Shown in pieces: positions 1-8,953 of a stretch of 64,000 nt of DNA. The DNA comes from Alloboseaceae bacterium BT-24-1. GTDB lineage: Bacteria > Pseudomonadota > Alphaproteobacteria > Rhizobiales > Beijerinckiaceae. Every line of letters begins with the position of its first letter. Within the stretch, counting starts at the first letter, position 1. Below the pieces are notes generated by a model. That model saw nothing but the letters and a program-made list of their open reading frames with translations. It ran no database searches and was not told the DNA's origin. The DNA lies in assembly GCA_025846845.1 (NCBI GenBank), contig JAOYTL010000014.1, positions 124,001 to 188,000 of the forward strand, given 5' to 3'. Both the position numbers and the translations under genes were made by a program.

Positions 1-576
1 CTCCTGGCCGGTCTCGAGATCGGTACCGACGGTCGAGAGCAAGAGGCCGAGCATGATCATGCAGAAGGCCTTGAGGATCGAGCCGCGCGCCAGGACGACG
101 GCGAAGCACAGGCCCATCACCATCAGCGAGAAATACTCGGCCGGCCCGAACAGCAGCGCCAGCTTGGTCAGCGGCGCGCCGAGCGCCGCGATGACCAGGG
201 TCGCGAAGCAGCCGGCGACGAACGAGCCGAGGGCGGCAGTGCCGAGCGCCACGCCGGCGCGCCCCTGCTTGGCCATCTGGTGGCCGTCGAGGGTGGTGAC
301 GACGGCAGTCGCCTCGCCCGGGATGTTGACCAGGATCGCGGTGGTCGAGCCGCCATACTGGGCGCCGTAATAGATGCCGGCCAGCATGATCAGCGCACCG
401 ACCGGATCGAGCCCGAAGGTGATCGGCAGCAGCATCGCGATCGTGGCGATCGGCCCGACGCCCGGAAGGACGCCGACCAGCGTGCCGACCAGGCAGCCGA
501 CGAAGCAGAGCGCGACGTTCTGGAGGGTGAGCGCGACACCGAAGCCGAGCCCGAGATGGGCGAACATTTCAGACAT
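1..576 (-). CDS. tctA: Tripartite tricarboxylate transporter large membrane subunit TctA (N-terminal part)
   Basis: This is the large permease subunit of a TTT-family secondary transporter, which takes up citrate-like or other carboxylates using a periplasmic binding protein. The reading frame starts at the ATG at 576 (MSEMFAHLGLG) and stays open to the left edge, giving 192 codons of a protein that is normally about 500 residues. The family landmarks GVLPGVGP (about residue 30) and GGSTTAILVNIPGE (about residue 70) are present. It begins 3 bp after the tctB stop, so it belongs to the lysR-tctB-tctA unit. The substrate cannot be told. No tctC binding-protein gene is in the window; it may lie beyond the left edge. 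Confidence 0.93.
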   Translation of the reverse strand, partial: MSEMFAHLGLGFGVALTLQNVALCFVGCLVGTLVGVLPGVGPIATIAMLLPITFGLDPVGALIMLAGIYYGAQYGGSTTAILVNIPGEATAVVTTLDGHQMAKQGRAGVALGTAALGSFVAGCFATLVIAALGAPLTKLALLFGPAEYFSLMVMGLCFAVVLARGSILKAFCMIMLGLLLSTVGTDLETGQE

Positions 577-579
577 CGA

Positions 580-1098
580 TCAGATTCCCAGCAGCCAGGG
601 CGCCAGCGGGATAGGCAGGCTCAGCGCGTATTTGAACAGGAGGGCGCAGGCGGTCGTCATCGCCACGGCGAAGATGGCGAGTTCCTTGATCCTGACGTCA
701 TCGGCCGCCAGGCCGGCGATGAACACGACCAGGGGGCCGGAGACCAGCATGCCGAGCTGGGGCACCTTGAGCGGGCCGATCTCGAAGCCGCGGATCGTCA
801 GGCCGAAGACGATCGCTGCGCCGAGCACGAAGAGGACGCCGCGCCAGGACCAGCCGCTGAGCTTCTCGCCCTTGTAGCGCATCGCGTTCAGGCTGAGCAG
901 CGCGCCGAGCGCGGCGCAGATCACCGCGATCGACTTGGGCAGCATGCCCGGGCCGATCTGGCGCAAGCTGCCGAGCGGCAGGTCGCGGGCCAGGAACAGC
1001 GCCAGCCCTGCCAGCGCGATCATGAACAGGCCGCCCGCGAAATCCTGTGTCGAGCGGATGCGCCAACCCTGCGCGGCCTCGATCTTGTTCAGACTCAT
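580..1098 (-). CDS. tctB: Tripartite tricarboxylate transporter small membrane subunit TctB
   Basis: This 172-residue protein has the size and four-helix hydrophobic pattern of TctB, the small membrane partner of TctA. Helices lie roughly at residues 20-40, 50-68, 83-103 and 110-160, the last long and probably double. The ATG at 1098 is chosen over an upstream TTG because it follows a good GGAGG Shine-Dalgarno and overlaps the stop of the LysR gene by one base (TGATG), which indicates translational coupling. TctB sequences are poorly conserved, so the call rests mainly on size, topology and the adjacent tctA. Confidence 0.88.
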   Translation of the reverse strand: MSLNKIEAAQGWRIRSTQDFAGGLFMIALAGLALFLARDLPLGSLRQIGPGMLPKSIAVICAALGALLSLNAMRYKGEKLSGWSWRGVLFVLGAAIVFGLTIRGFEIGPLKVPQLGMLVSGPLVVFIAGLAADDVRIKELAIFAVAMTTACALLFKYALSLPIPLAPWLLGI

Positions 1099-2087
1099 CA
1101 ATGTCCTCCGGCTCGGGTGGTTGCTGTGCGCGGAGCAGGCTTCCTGCCGCGCCCGGTTACGCTGAACGGCAGCACATTGCCGTCGTCGATCAGGGTGACG
1201 CTCTCGCGCAGGATGGCGAGGAAATCGTCGCGCGCCGCGAGCTTCTGATGCGGCCGCCAGGCGACGCCGACCAGCGCGCCGGGCGGCGGTGGGTCGAGCA
1301 GCGCACCGCGCAGGCGCCGCATGGTGACGCCCGGGAAACTCAGCCGCGAAACCCAGTCCGGCGCCAGCGCCATGCCGAGCCCGGCCGCGACCGCCGACAT
1401 CATCGCCGGTTTCTCAGTCGCCTCGATGGTGACGTTGGGGACCGCGCCGACGCTCTCGAAATAGGCCATGACGAGGTCATAGGCGAAGGGGCGGATACGC
1501 TTCGACGGCACGACGAAGGGCTCGCCGACCAGATCCTGCATGGTCAGGTGTTCCCGGGCCGCGAGCGGGTGGTTTTCGCTCAGCACCACGATCGGCCGTT
1601 CGACGCGCAGGATCTCGAAGGCGCAGTCGGTCGGCTTGCGTGGTGGCCGCAGCAGAGCGAGGTCGAGCTTGCCGGCCTCCAGCATCTGCACCAGCGGCGC
1701 CGTCATCGCCTCGACGAACTTGATCTCGATGCCAGGGTGTCGCGAGCGGAAGGTGACCAGCGCCTCCGGCACGAAGCTCGACGATGCCGCGTCGATCGCG
1801 CCGACCCGCAGCACCTTGCTAGAGGCCAGCGAGGCCTCGCGTACCGAGCGGGAGGCCCGCTCCATCCGGACCAGAATGGCCTTTGCTTCTTCCAGCATGA
1901 TGAGCCCGGCGCGGGTGAGCGCGACCTGGCGCGTGGTGCGGGTCAGGAGGCTGACACCGAGCTCGTCCTCGAGCGCGCTGATCTGGCGTGAAAGTGCCGG
2001 TGGTGCGAGGCCGAGCCGCTCGGCAGCCCTGCCGAAGTGCAGCTCTTCCGCCACCGCGATGAAACATCGCAGTTGCCGCAGGTCCAT
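1098..2087 (-). CDS. LysR-family transcriptional regulator
   Basis: This 329-residue LysR-type regulator has an N-terminal winged helix-turn-helix (MDLRQLRCFIAVAEELHFGR, with the recognition helix around LAPPALSRQI) and a C-terminal periplasmic-binding-protein-like effector domain from about residue 90. It is unusual in lying upstream of, and on the same strand as, the transporter genes it probably controls. LysR genes are more often divergent. Its stop codon overlaps the tctB start, so regulator and transporter are likely co-transcribed. A carboxylate taken up by TctAB is the likely effector, but this is inference. The last 20 or so residues are Arg/Ala/Thr-rich and probably disordered. Confidence 0.92.
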   Translation of the reverse strand: MDLRQLRCFIAVAEELHFGRAAERLGLAPPALSRQISALEDELGVSLLTRTTRQVALTRAGLIMLEEAKAILVRMERASRSVREASLASSKVLRVGAIDAASSSFVPEALVTFRSRHPGIEIKFVEAMTAPLVQMLEAGKLDLALLRPPRKPTDCAFEILRVERPIVVLSENHPLAAREHLTMQDLVGEPFVVPSKRIRPFAYDLVMAYFESVGAVPNVTIEATEKPAMMSAVAAGLGMALAPDWVSRLSFPGVTMRRLRGALLDPPPPGALVGVAWRPHQKLAARDDFLAILRESVTLIDDGNVLPFSVTGRGRKPAPRTATTRAGGH

Positions 2088-2222
2088 GGTGGTTGCGCTC
2101 CCCTCTGGCGTATCGCTTTTTGTGATATCGTCCAGTCGTTTCGGTTATGCCCTTTAGCGCCTGTCGCCAGTTTTGCGACCCTAGAGCAATTCATAATTTT
2201 TTGGCAACAAAGCTCGCAGTCA

Positions 2223-2257
2223 CGAATGCGGCGTCCACAGGGTGAACGCCGCATTCG
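2223..2257. repeat. 12-bp inverted repeat in the lysR/DMT intergenic region
   Basis: Arms at 2223-2234 and 2246-2257 are perfect complements (CGAATGCGGCGT) around an 11-nt loop. The element sits between the end of the DMT gene and the start of the LysR gene, both on the minus strand. There is no T-run on either side, so it is a weak terminator candidate for the DMT gene. A regulator site upstream of lysR is an alternative. The flanks are AT-rich compared with the rest of the window. Confidence 0.5.
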
Positions 2258-2316
2258 GTCAGGTTGCAATTGCTTGATCTTTTCAGGCCTGTGAGTGTCG
2301 AACCAGCCCGCCCCGG

Positions 2317-3288
2317 TCAAGGCGCTGGCGTGATGGCCTGCTTGGTCTTCCACAATCCGGCCACACGCCCGTCGATCAGCGCCAATCCGACGAAGATCGC
2401 GGCCATGCCGGCGAAATGGCGCGGCAGCAGCTCTTCGCCCAAGAGGCCTGAGCCGAGCAGGATAGCGCTCACCGGGATCAGGAAGGTCACCAGCATGACA
2501 TTGCTCGGTCCCGCGGTGCGCATGATCCGGAAGAAGAGGATATAGGCCAGCGCCGTCGAGATCAGCGCCAGGCCGAGCGCCGCGAGAATGGCTTGCTGCG
2601 ACGGGACCGGCAGCGTCCAGGGCGGATGCAGGAAGAAGACGATCGGAAGCATCATCACCGTCGAGGCACTGAGCTGGCCGGTGGCGGCAACGAGCGGCGA
2701 CAGGCCGCGGAAGCGACGCCCAAACAGGCCGGAGAAGGCGTAGGAGACCGCGGCGAGAACGCAGGCAAGCTGTGCTGCGAGATTGGAGCCGAGGCCGCCG
2801 ATCGCGTCGGGGCCCATCAGGATGCCGACGCCGACGAGACCGGCCAGCACGCCGCCGAGCTTCAGCCCGGTCGCCCTCTCATTGCCGAAGCAGTGCATCA
2901 CCAGCACGGCGAAGATCGGCGTGGTCGCGTTCAGGATCGAGGCAAGGCCGCTCGCGATCTGCTGCTGGCCCCAAAGGAACAGGCTGAACGGAATCAGATT
3001 GTTGAGGATGCCCATGCCGAAGAAGGCGAACCAGAGGCTGCGCCCCACCGCCATGGACTGCCCGGTGATCCGCACCACGAGCAGCAGCGACAGCGCCGCC
3101 AGCCCGACACGCACCTGCACGACGGCGAAGGGCGGCCACTCCGCCACGGTGAGCTTGTTGAAGAAGAACGAGCCGCCCCACAGGACCGAGAGGGCAACGA
3201 GCAGGAGCCATTCTAGCGGGCCCATGCGCAGCGAGGGAGCGGAGGTCGGTTGTGTCATGACGGAAGCTGTCCTCGCAAGGCGGGTCAT
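2317..3288 (-). CDS. DMT-superfamily EamA transporter
   Basis: This 323-residue membrane protein has the two tandem five-helix EamA repeats typical of drug/metabolite exporters (RhaT/YdcZ-like). Hydrophobic segments alternate from about residue 27 to 310, with the characteristic LWGGSFFFNK motif in helix 1 and a second-repeat equivalent near residue 170. The substrate cannot be predicted; members export amino acids, nucleosides or small metabolites. A second ATG at 3255 (MTQPTSAP) is equally plausible as the start, and neither has a strong Shine-Dalgarno. It appears to be a single-gene unit. Confidence 0.9.
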   Translation of the reverse strand: MTRLARTASVMTQPTSAPSLRMGPLEWLLLVALSVLWGGSFFFNKLTVAEWPPFAVVQVRVGLAALSLLLVVRITGQSMAVGRSLWFAFFGMGILNNLIPFSLFLWGQQQIASGLASILNATTPIFAVLVMHCFGNERATGLKLGGVLAGLVGVGILMGPDAIGGLGSNLAAQLACVLAAVSYAFSGLFGRRFRGLSPLVAATGQLSASTVMMLPIVFFLHPPWTLPVPSQQAILAALGLALISTALAYILFFRIMRTAGPSNVMLVTFLIPVSAILLGSGLLGEELLPRHFAGMAAIFVGLALIDGRVAGLWKTKQAITPAP

Positions 3289-3342
3289 CCTGCGTCAGTA
3301 GGCAGCCGGGCAGTGCCCGGCCACCCGATTTCCGCAGTCGTC

Positions 3343-4005
3343 TTACGCAGGTTCAGCTTCGCGCGCCGCCCACATCGCCTTGAAGCCCGGCCGGGCATGG
3401 CAGGCATCGAGCCAGGCCTTGACGTTCGGCGCCGCGTCGAAGAGCTGCGTTGCCGGCTTGGCGTAACGGATGACCTCGGCGACGTTGATGTCGGCGACGG
3501 TGAAGCGCCCGCCCATCACAAAGCCGCCACCCTCGGCCAGTGCCTTGTCGAGCACCGCAAAGGGAGCGGGAAGGGCGGCGAGAGCCGTGGCGACGATGGC
3601 CGGATCGCGCTTTTCCGGCGGATAGGCAGCCAGGTGATAGGTCAGGTTCAGCGCCTGCGTCTCGCATTCGGTCGCGGCCCAGAGCGACCACATCGCGGCG
3701 AGCCCTTCCTCCTGCACATCCTTCGGCGCGACTGGGCCGCCATGCTTGCGGGCGAGGTAGAGATTGATCGCCAGCGACTCGTGCATGACGAAGCCGTCAT
3801 CGTCGATCGACGGAACATGGCCGTTCGGGTTGACCGCCATGAACTCGGCGCTGCGTGTGTGGATCGGCGCGTCCGGTGCATGGGGGTCTGCGACGCGATA
3901 GACCTGGATCACCGGCACATGTTTGAAGGTGATGCCGAGCTCGTTGGCGAGCCAGACATTGCGCGTCGCGCGCGAGCGGTAGCAGCCATAGATGGTCAGG
4001 GACAT
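3343..4005 (-). CDS. Glutathione S-transferase family protein
   Basis: This is a 220-residue cytosolic GST-fold protein. The N-terminal thioredoxin-like domain (MSLTIYGCYRSRATRNVWLA, with the conserved cis-proline in HVPSIDDD near residue 66 and the glutathione-contacting ES in MHESLAI) is followed by an all-helical C-terminal domain from about residue 90, with the usual FTVADINVAEV motif. The reading frame stays open further upstream to 4377, but that stretch lies over the acyl-CoA dehydrogenase gene. The ATG at 4005 matches the family start. The gene ends with Glu-Pro-Ala. The natural substrate is unknown. Confidence 0.9.
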   Translation of the reverse strand: MSLTIYGCYRSRATRNVWLANELGITFKHVPVIQVYRVADPHAPDAPIHTRSAEFMAVNPNGHVPSIDDDGFVMHESLAINLYLARKHGGPVAPKDVQEEGLAAMWSLWAATECETQALNLTYHLAAYPPEKRDPAIVATALAALPAPFAVLDKALAEGGGFVMGGRFTVADINVAEVIRYAKPATQLFDAAPNVKAWLDACHARPGFKAMWAAREAEPA

Positions 4006-4073
4006 GAGCGGGATTCCGACAGGCGGGAGGGGCTCCGAATCCAGTAGATGCGGAGAAAAATATTCTACGAAGC

Positions 4074-5231
4074 TCAACCGAGCTGACGCAAGGTCTCGCG
4101 CGCGATGATCAGGCGCTGGATCTCCGATGTGCCCTCGTAGATCCGGGTGATGCGGGCATCGCGCGCATAGCGCTCGACCGGGAAGTCGCTGCAATAGCCA
4201 GCGCCGCCATGGATCTGGATCGCAGCGTCGGTGCAGCGATGAGCGGCCTCCGAGGCAAAGAGCTTCGCCATCGACGCCTCCCTGGCGAAGGGCTCGCCGC
4301 GATCCTTCTTCGCGGCTGCATCGAGGATCAGCAGGCGCGACGCATGCAGGTCGACCTCGCGATCGGCGATCAGCCATTGCAGGCCCTGGAATTCGGTGAG
4401 GGCCTGGCCGAACTGCTTGCGCTCGCGGGCATAGGACTTGGCGGCGTCCATCGCGGCGCGGGCGATGCCGAGCGAAACGGCGGCGACGCCGATGCGCCCA
4501 CCGGCGAGCTCGCCGACCGCGACCCGGAAGCCGTCATTCTCCTTGCCCATCAGATTGGCGGCCGGGATGCGTGCGCCGTCGAAATGGATGGTGTTCGTCG
4601 CCGAGCCGGTCTGGCCCATCTTCTTTTCGGCCTTGCCGACGCTGACGCCGGGCGTGTCGGCCGGCACCAGGAAAACCGAGATGCCCTTGCCCTTGGGCAG
4701 ATCGGGATTGGTCACGGCCCAGACGACGAAGAGCCCGGCGTATTCGCCGGAGGTGATGTAGATCTTCTCGCCATCTAGCACATAAGTCTCGCCGTCGCGC
4801 CGGGCGCGCAGCTTCATGCCGGCAGGGTCGGAGCCCGCGCCGGCCTCGGTCAGGCAGAAGGCGCCGGCCGGATAGGTGCCGTCGGCGAGCCTGGGCAGAT
4901 GGTCCGCCTGCTGGCGCGACGAGCCGACCGCCTGGATGACCTCGCCGACCATGTTGGTGACGGAGGTCGTCACGGCCGTCGAAGCGCAGGCCGCCGCCAG
5001 TTCCTCGAGCGTCAGCGCGAAGGCGACGGTGCCGGCCTCCGTACCGCCGAAGCCGGCCTGGATGTTGAGCGCCATGAAGCCGTTCTGCGCGAGCAGCTTC
5101 AGATTCGCGAGGAACTCGGTGCGGCCCTCGCCGCGGTCGAGCCGCTCGGCCAGAGGAGCCAGCCGTTCCGTGGCGAGCTTGCGTGCGCTCTCGCGGATGA
5201 GCTCTTCCTCCTCGGTCAGGGAAAACTGCAT
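4074..5231 (-). CDS. Acyl-CoA dehydrogenase
   Basis: This 385-residue FAD enzyme would introduce the alpha-beta double bond into an acyl-CoA and pass electrons to ETF. It shows the three-part family layout: an N-terminal helical domain (LTEEEELIRESARKLA), a middle beta domain with the FAD signature AFCLTEAGAGSDPAGM (about residues 124-139), and a C-terminal helical domain. RIYEGTSEIQR near residues 362-372 holds the catalytic glutamate in the position used by short- and branched-chain enzymes. The length is normal. The chain-length preference cannot be assigned. The gene lies upstream of GST on the same strand with a 68-bp gap. Confidence 0.93.
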   Translation of the reverse strand: MQFSLTEEEELIRESARKLATERLAPLAERLDRGEGRTEFLANLKLLAQNGFMALNIQAGFGGTEAGTVAFALTLEELAAACASTAVTTSVTNMVGEVIQAVGSSRQQADHLPRLADGTYPAGAFCLTEAGAGSDPAGMKLRARRDGETYVLDGEKIYITSGEYAGLFVVWAVTNPDLPKGKGISVFLVPADTPGVSVGKAEKKMGQTGSATNTIHFDGARIPAANLMGKENDGFRVAVGELAGGRIGVAAVSLGIARAAMDAAKSYARERKQFGQALTEFQGLQWLIADREVDLHASRLLILDAAAKKDRGEPFAREASMAKLFASEAAHRCTDAAIQIHGGAGYCSDFPVERYARDARITRIYEGTSEIQRLIIARETLRQLG

Positions 5232-5573
5232 GGCGGCTGGCTCGCTTGGTTGAGGCTCTCTGGCGTCAGCTTAGAAGCTGGCGCGAGGCGAGCCAATGCG
5301 CGGCTTCGCCAGCCTGGTCGTGCGCTCGCAGGCGCTCGTTCTCCTTATGGAATTTTGACTTGACGGGACCAGCCGCGAGGCGCATCTGCCCGGTCGTTCG
5401 CCAATCCGCGCTGCGGCCCGGCCGGCGACTCCACAGGAACCCATGAACCCCATGCCAAGCGACAGTCCCAGTCGACAGTCCTTGCCGTCCTCGGTCCGCC
5501 CGGGCGCCTGATCCTTAACCGGCAGGCTCGCCCCGGTTTGGCCGTTCGACGGCCAAACCGAAGGAAGCGAGCC
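5232..5573 (+). promoter_or_regulatory. Intergenic region: divergent promoters and mgtE leader with a hairpin beside the RBS
   Basis: This 342-bp region separates the divergent acyl-CoA dehydrogenase and mgtE genes. Its strongest feature is a perfect 12-bp stem with a 3-nt loop at 5534-5560 (arm CGGTTTGGCCGT), which ends two bases before the GGAAG ribosome-binding site of mgtE (5562-5566). Such a stable hairpin against the Shine-Dalgarno suggests control of mgtE translation or leader RNA processing. I do not recognise the Mg2+ M-box consensus. No other structure was seen in the region. Confidence 0.55.
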
Positions 5574-6956
5574 ATGAACGCCGCTATCACCGAAGTCCTG
5601 CCCATTGCCGGCCTCACCGCGCCGGATCTCGCCGTCACGCTCGCTCGTGCCCACGTCGCCGACATCGTCGAGGCGTTGAACGAGCATGAACCGGCCTATG
5701 CCGCTCAGGTGCTGCTCAGCCTGCCCAAGGGGAGGGCAGTCGACGTCCTCGACCAGCCCGAACTCGGGGAGCCCGGAGCTATCCTGAAGGCGCTGCCGCT
5801 CGACCGTGCCGTCAGCCTCATCCAGGGCATGTCGTCCGACCGGATCGCCGACATCTTCCGCAACGACCTCTCCGAGCCGGAGCGGCATCGCTTCGTCGCG
5901 CGGCTCGACCGCGAGACCAAGGCTGCGCTCACCTCGCTGCTCGCCTATCCCGAGCACAGCGCCGGCGCGATCATGACCACCGAGTTCGTCAGCGTACCGG
6001 CCGACTGGACGGTGGCGCAGACGCTCGAGCATGTCCGAACCGTCGAGCGCACTCGCGAGACGGTCTACGCGATCTATGTGCTCGATCCCGTGACGGGCAC
6101 GCTGCAGCAGGCTGTCGCGCTGCGTCGCCTGATCTCCGGCGAGCCTGACGCTCTGGTCGGCTCGGCAGCAGCCCGGCGCGATCCGATCAGCGTCTCGCCG
6201 CTGACAGACCGCGAGGATGTGGCGCGGCTGATCGCCAAATATAACCTGCTGGCCGTGCCGGTGGTCGACGAAAGCCGGCATGTCCTCGGCATCGTCACCG
6301 TCGACGACGTCATCGACGCCATGGTCGACGAGACCACCGAGGACGTCCAGAAGCTCGGAGGGATGGAGGCGCTCGGCGAACCCTACAGCCAGATCGGCTT
6401 CTTCAAGATGATCAGGAAGAGGGCCGGCTGGCTCAGCATCCTGCTCGTCGGCGAGATGCTGACCGCCTCCGTCCTGCAGCATTATGAGGGTGCGCTCGAG
6501 AAGGCGATCGTGCTCACCCTGTTCATCCCGCTGATCATGAGCTCGGGCGGCAATTCCGGTTCGCAAGCGACCTCGCTGATCATCCGCGCTCTTGCGCTGC
6601 GCGAGCTCACCTTGCGCGACTGGTGGCGCGTGGCATTGCGCGAAGTGCCGACCGGTCTGACGCTTGGCGCCATCCTCGGAGCGATCGGCTTTGCCCGCGT
6701 GGTGGCCTGGCAGAAGCTCGGCTTCTACGATTACGGGGAGCATTGGCCGCTGGTGGCGGCGACGGTCGGCGCGGCCCTGCTCGGCATCGTCACCTTCGGC
6801 TCGCTGACCGGTTCGATGCTGCCCTTCGTAATGACGCGGCTCGGCTTCGACCCGGCCAGCGCCTCGGCGCCCTTCGTCGCGACGCTGGTCGACGTCTCCG
6901 GCCTGGCGATCTATTTCAGCATCGCCCTGATGATCCTGAGTGGCACGCTGCTATAG
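5574..6956 (+). CDS. mgtE: Magnesium transporter MgtE
   Basis: This 460-residue inner-membrane Mg2+ channel has the full MgtE architecture: an N-terminal superhelical MgtE_N domain (about 15-130), two CBS domains (about 132-255; VVDESRHVLGIVTVDDVIDA lies in the second), a plug helix, and a five-helix membrane domain from about 285. The motif PLIMSSGGNSGSQA near residue 318 is the conserved pore-lining signature. The N domain and CBS pair act as the cytosolic Mg2+ sensor that gates the pore. The start is the ATG at 5574, behind AAGGAAG. A hairpin just upstream is listed separately. A second Mg2+ transporter, CorA, is encoded at the other end of the window. Confidence 0.95.
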   Translation: MNAAITEVLPIAGLTAPDLAVTLARAHVADIVEALNEHEPAYAAQVLLSLPKGRAVDVLDQPELGEPGAILKALPLDRAVSLIQGMSSDRIADIFRNDLSEPERHRFVARLDRETKAALTSLLAYPEHSAGAIMTTEFVSVPADWTVAQTLEHVRTVERTRETVYAIYVLDPVTGTLQQAVALRRLISGEPDALVGSAAARRDPISVSPLTDREDVARLIAKYNLLAVPVVDESRHVLGIVTVDDVIDAMVDETTEDVQKLGGMEALGEPYSQIGFFKMIRKRAGWLSILLVGEMLTASVLQHYEGALEKAIVLTLFIPLIMSSGGNSGSQATSLIIRALALRELTLRDWWRVALREVPTGLTLGAILGAIGFARVVAWQKLGFYDYGEHWPLVAATVGAALLGIVTFGSLTGSMLPFVMTRLGFDPASASAPFVATLVDVSGLAIYFSIALMILSGTLL

Positions 6957-6973
6957 CGGACATCGAATGTCGC

Positions 6974-8683
6974 TCAGGCGGCCGTGCGCGCCACCACCCG
7001 GTTGCGGCCGGCCGCCTTGGCCTCGTAGAGCGCCTGATCCGCCGCCTCGACGAGATCGGGCCAACTGCCACCGGCAGGCGCCAACGCTGCGACGCCGAAG
7101 CTGGCTGTGACGTTCAGGGTCGCGCCGGTATCGAGCGTGAAGGGCGCGGCGAGGAACGCGCGCAGACGCTCGGCGATCTGGTCGGGCCTGGCTGTAGGGT
7201 CGGACAGCAGGATGGCGAATTCCTCGCCGCCGAAACGGGCGATGACGTCTGCCGGCCGCAGGGCCGCCTGCAGTCGGCGGGCGGTTTCCTTCAGAACCTC
7301 GTCGCCGGCGATATGGCCGTAATTGTCGTTGATCCGCTTGAAATGGTCGATGTCGAGCAGGATCAAGGGCAGCGGCTGCTGCTCGGCGCGCGCCGCCAGC
7401 ATGCTGCGCGCGCGTTGTTCCAGGGCGCCGCGGTTGAGAATCCCGGTCAGCCCGTCCGTTTCCGCCAGCTGCCGCAGCCGGGCCGTCAGCTTGAGCTTTT
7501 CCCGATCGAGGGCGTCACGCTCGATCAGCTTGCCGCGCAATCTGTCGAGCGCCTTGAAGAGGCTGCCGATTTCGCCGCGCGTGCCGCCGGTTGCAAAGGA
7601 TCCGCCGGTCTTGCCGGCGGCCAGGGCCATGACGGCGTCGCGCGCCGACAGCAGCGGACGGAACAGCAATGTCTGGCTGGCGATCACGAGGACGAGTTCG
7701 AGAAGCAGCGCGATCAGCGTGATCGCGCTGATGATGATCAGGAGCCGGCGCGCATGTTCGCCATTGGCCTTCACCTGCGTCATGGCGGAATCGAGATACA
7801 TGTCGCGCAGCCGTTCCAGCGAGGCGAAGGTCGGAACAATCTGGTTGGTGAAGGTGATCGTGTCGAAGGCGTAATTTCCGTCCTGGCCCGTGGCGAGGAG
7901 CTCGCGGTAGATCGCCATGCCCTTGCCGAAGAAGTCCTCGACCACGGCGCGACGCATCGCAGCGATCTGCGGGTCGATGTTCGTGCCGGTCTGCTGTTCG
8001 ACCAACTGCCAGAAGCCGAGCACGCGGCCATAGGCGATATCATGTGCCGAGCGGTGCTCAGGGCCGATCGGCGTGCGCGCCGCGATCGAGGCGACGAAAT
8101 TGGAGCCCATGCGCCCAACCTGCTCGCGGATGTCGCTCAGCATGCGGGCGACCAGTGCAGTGCCGATCATATGGTCCGATCCGGCGGGATCGAAGTCGCT
8201 GATTGCGGCATCCACCAGCGTTTGCGCTGTATCGACGACACCGAACATCGCCAGGACGACTTTGTGGAAGTCCTGCGGCCTGCGCGCCCGCAAGGGCTGC
8301 CTGTCGAGGGCGTCGATCAATTGGCGGGCCTCGGCCAGCGAGCGCCTCGTCTCGGCCAGCTGCCGCGAAAAGCCGGCGATCGGGGCCAGCTGGTCCAGTG
8401 CGGCATCGGTGTTCGCCTGGAACGTGATCAGGCGCTTGCGCGACGGGCTGTCGGTGCTGTGCTCCTCACCGAGCACGCTGTTGACCGGGCCGCGCTCGGC
8501 CGAGAGGCGGTTCACGGCGCGCATCACCAGCTGGAAGCGCTCGAGCCGTTTTTCGTTGAGCCGTGTCGCCTGGAGCTCCCGGTAATAGGTCGAGATCAGG
8601 ATCGCGCTGAGGACGACGGAGCAGCTGAGGATCAGGGCGGTGGCCGCCCAGAACTGGTAGCTGAGACTGCGATGCTTCGACAT
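6974..8683 (-). CDS. Membrane-anchored diguanylate cyclase (GGDEF)
   Basis: This 569-residue inner-membrane protein makes the second messenger c-di-GMP. It has an N-terminal anchor helix (about 11-32), a long periplasmic helical sensor region (about 35-310), a second membrane helix (about 313-336), a HAMP-like linker, and a C-terminal GGDEF domain from about 400. The active-site loop reads RFGGEEF (about 480-486). Five residues before GGEEF sits an intact RxxD inhibitory site (RPAD), so feedback inhibition by c-di-GMP is expected. DIDHFKRINDNYGHIAGDEV is well conserved, so the enzyme is probably active. There is no EAL domain. The signal sensed by the periplasmic part is unknown. Confidence 0.95.
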   Translation of the reverse strand: MSKHRSLSYQFWAATALILSCSVVLSAILISTYYRELQATRLNEKRLERFQLVMRAVNRLSAERGPVNSVLGEEHSTDSPSRKRLITFQANTDAALDQLAPIAGFSRQLAETRRSLAEARQLIDALDRQPLRARRPQDFHKVVLAMFGVVDTAQTLVDAAISDFDPAGSDHMIGTALVARMLSDIREQVGRMGSNFVASIAARTPIGPEHRSAHDIAYGRVLGFWQLVEQQTGTNIDPQIAAMRRAVVEDFFGKGMAIYRELLATGQDGNYAFDTITFTNQIVPTFASLERLRDMYLDSAMTQVKANGEHARRLLIIISAITLIALLLELVLVIASQTLLFRPLLSARDAVMALAAGKTGGSFATGGTRGEIGSLFKALDRLRGKLIERDALDREKLKLTARLRQLAETDGLTGILNRGALEQRARSMLAARAEQQPLPLILLDIDHFKRINDNYGHIAGDEVLKETARRLQAALRPADVIARFGGEEFAILLSDPTARPDQIAERLRAFLAAPFTLDTGATLNVTASFGVAALAPAGGSWPDLVEAADQALYEAKAAGRNRVVARTAA

Positions 8684-8953
8684 GAGTGTAACCGGAACTG
8701 GAGTCGGCGTTGGCCGGTCGTCTGGGGGGCTCCGGCGTTACGGTTGCCGTGCAGCCAGAGCGTCTGGTCATCGGAGCTGCGCGGCTGCGCACGACACCCT
8801 GGAAGATGTGCGGCGCTTTCCTTAAGATTCCGCTGCGTCAGCGTCGGCTCCGATGGGCCGGCGCGTTCTTTGCTCGGTTGCGCCTGTGGAAATCCTGACC
8901 GAGCTGCAGCGCTATCTCTATCGATGGATGCTCGGCGGGGCGTCGCCGGCCGT

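Noticed and set aside
5345..5573. An M-box magnesium riboswitch before mgtE
   Set aside because: The M-box consensus is not recognisable; only the simple hairpin by the RBS is supported.
8690..8715. GGAAC followed by CGTT near 8692 as another EcfG promoter
   Set aside because: The spacer is 9 bp, far from the needed 16-17 bp.
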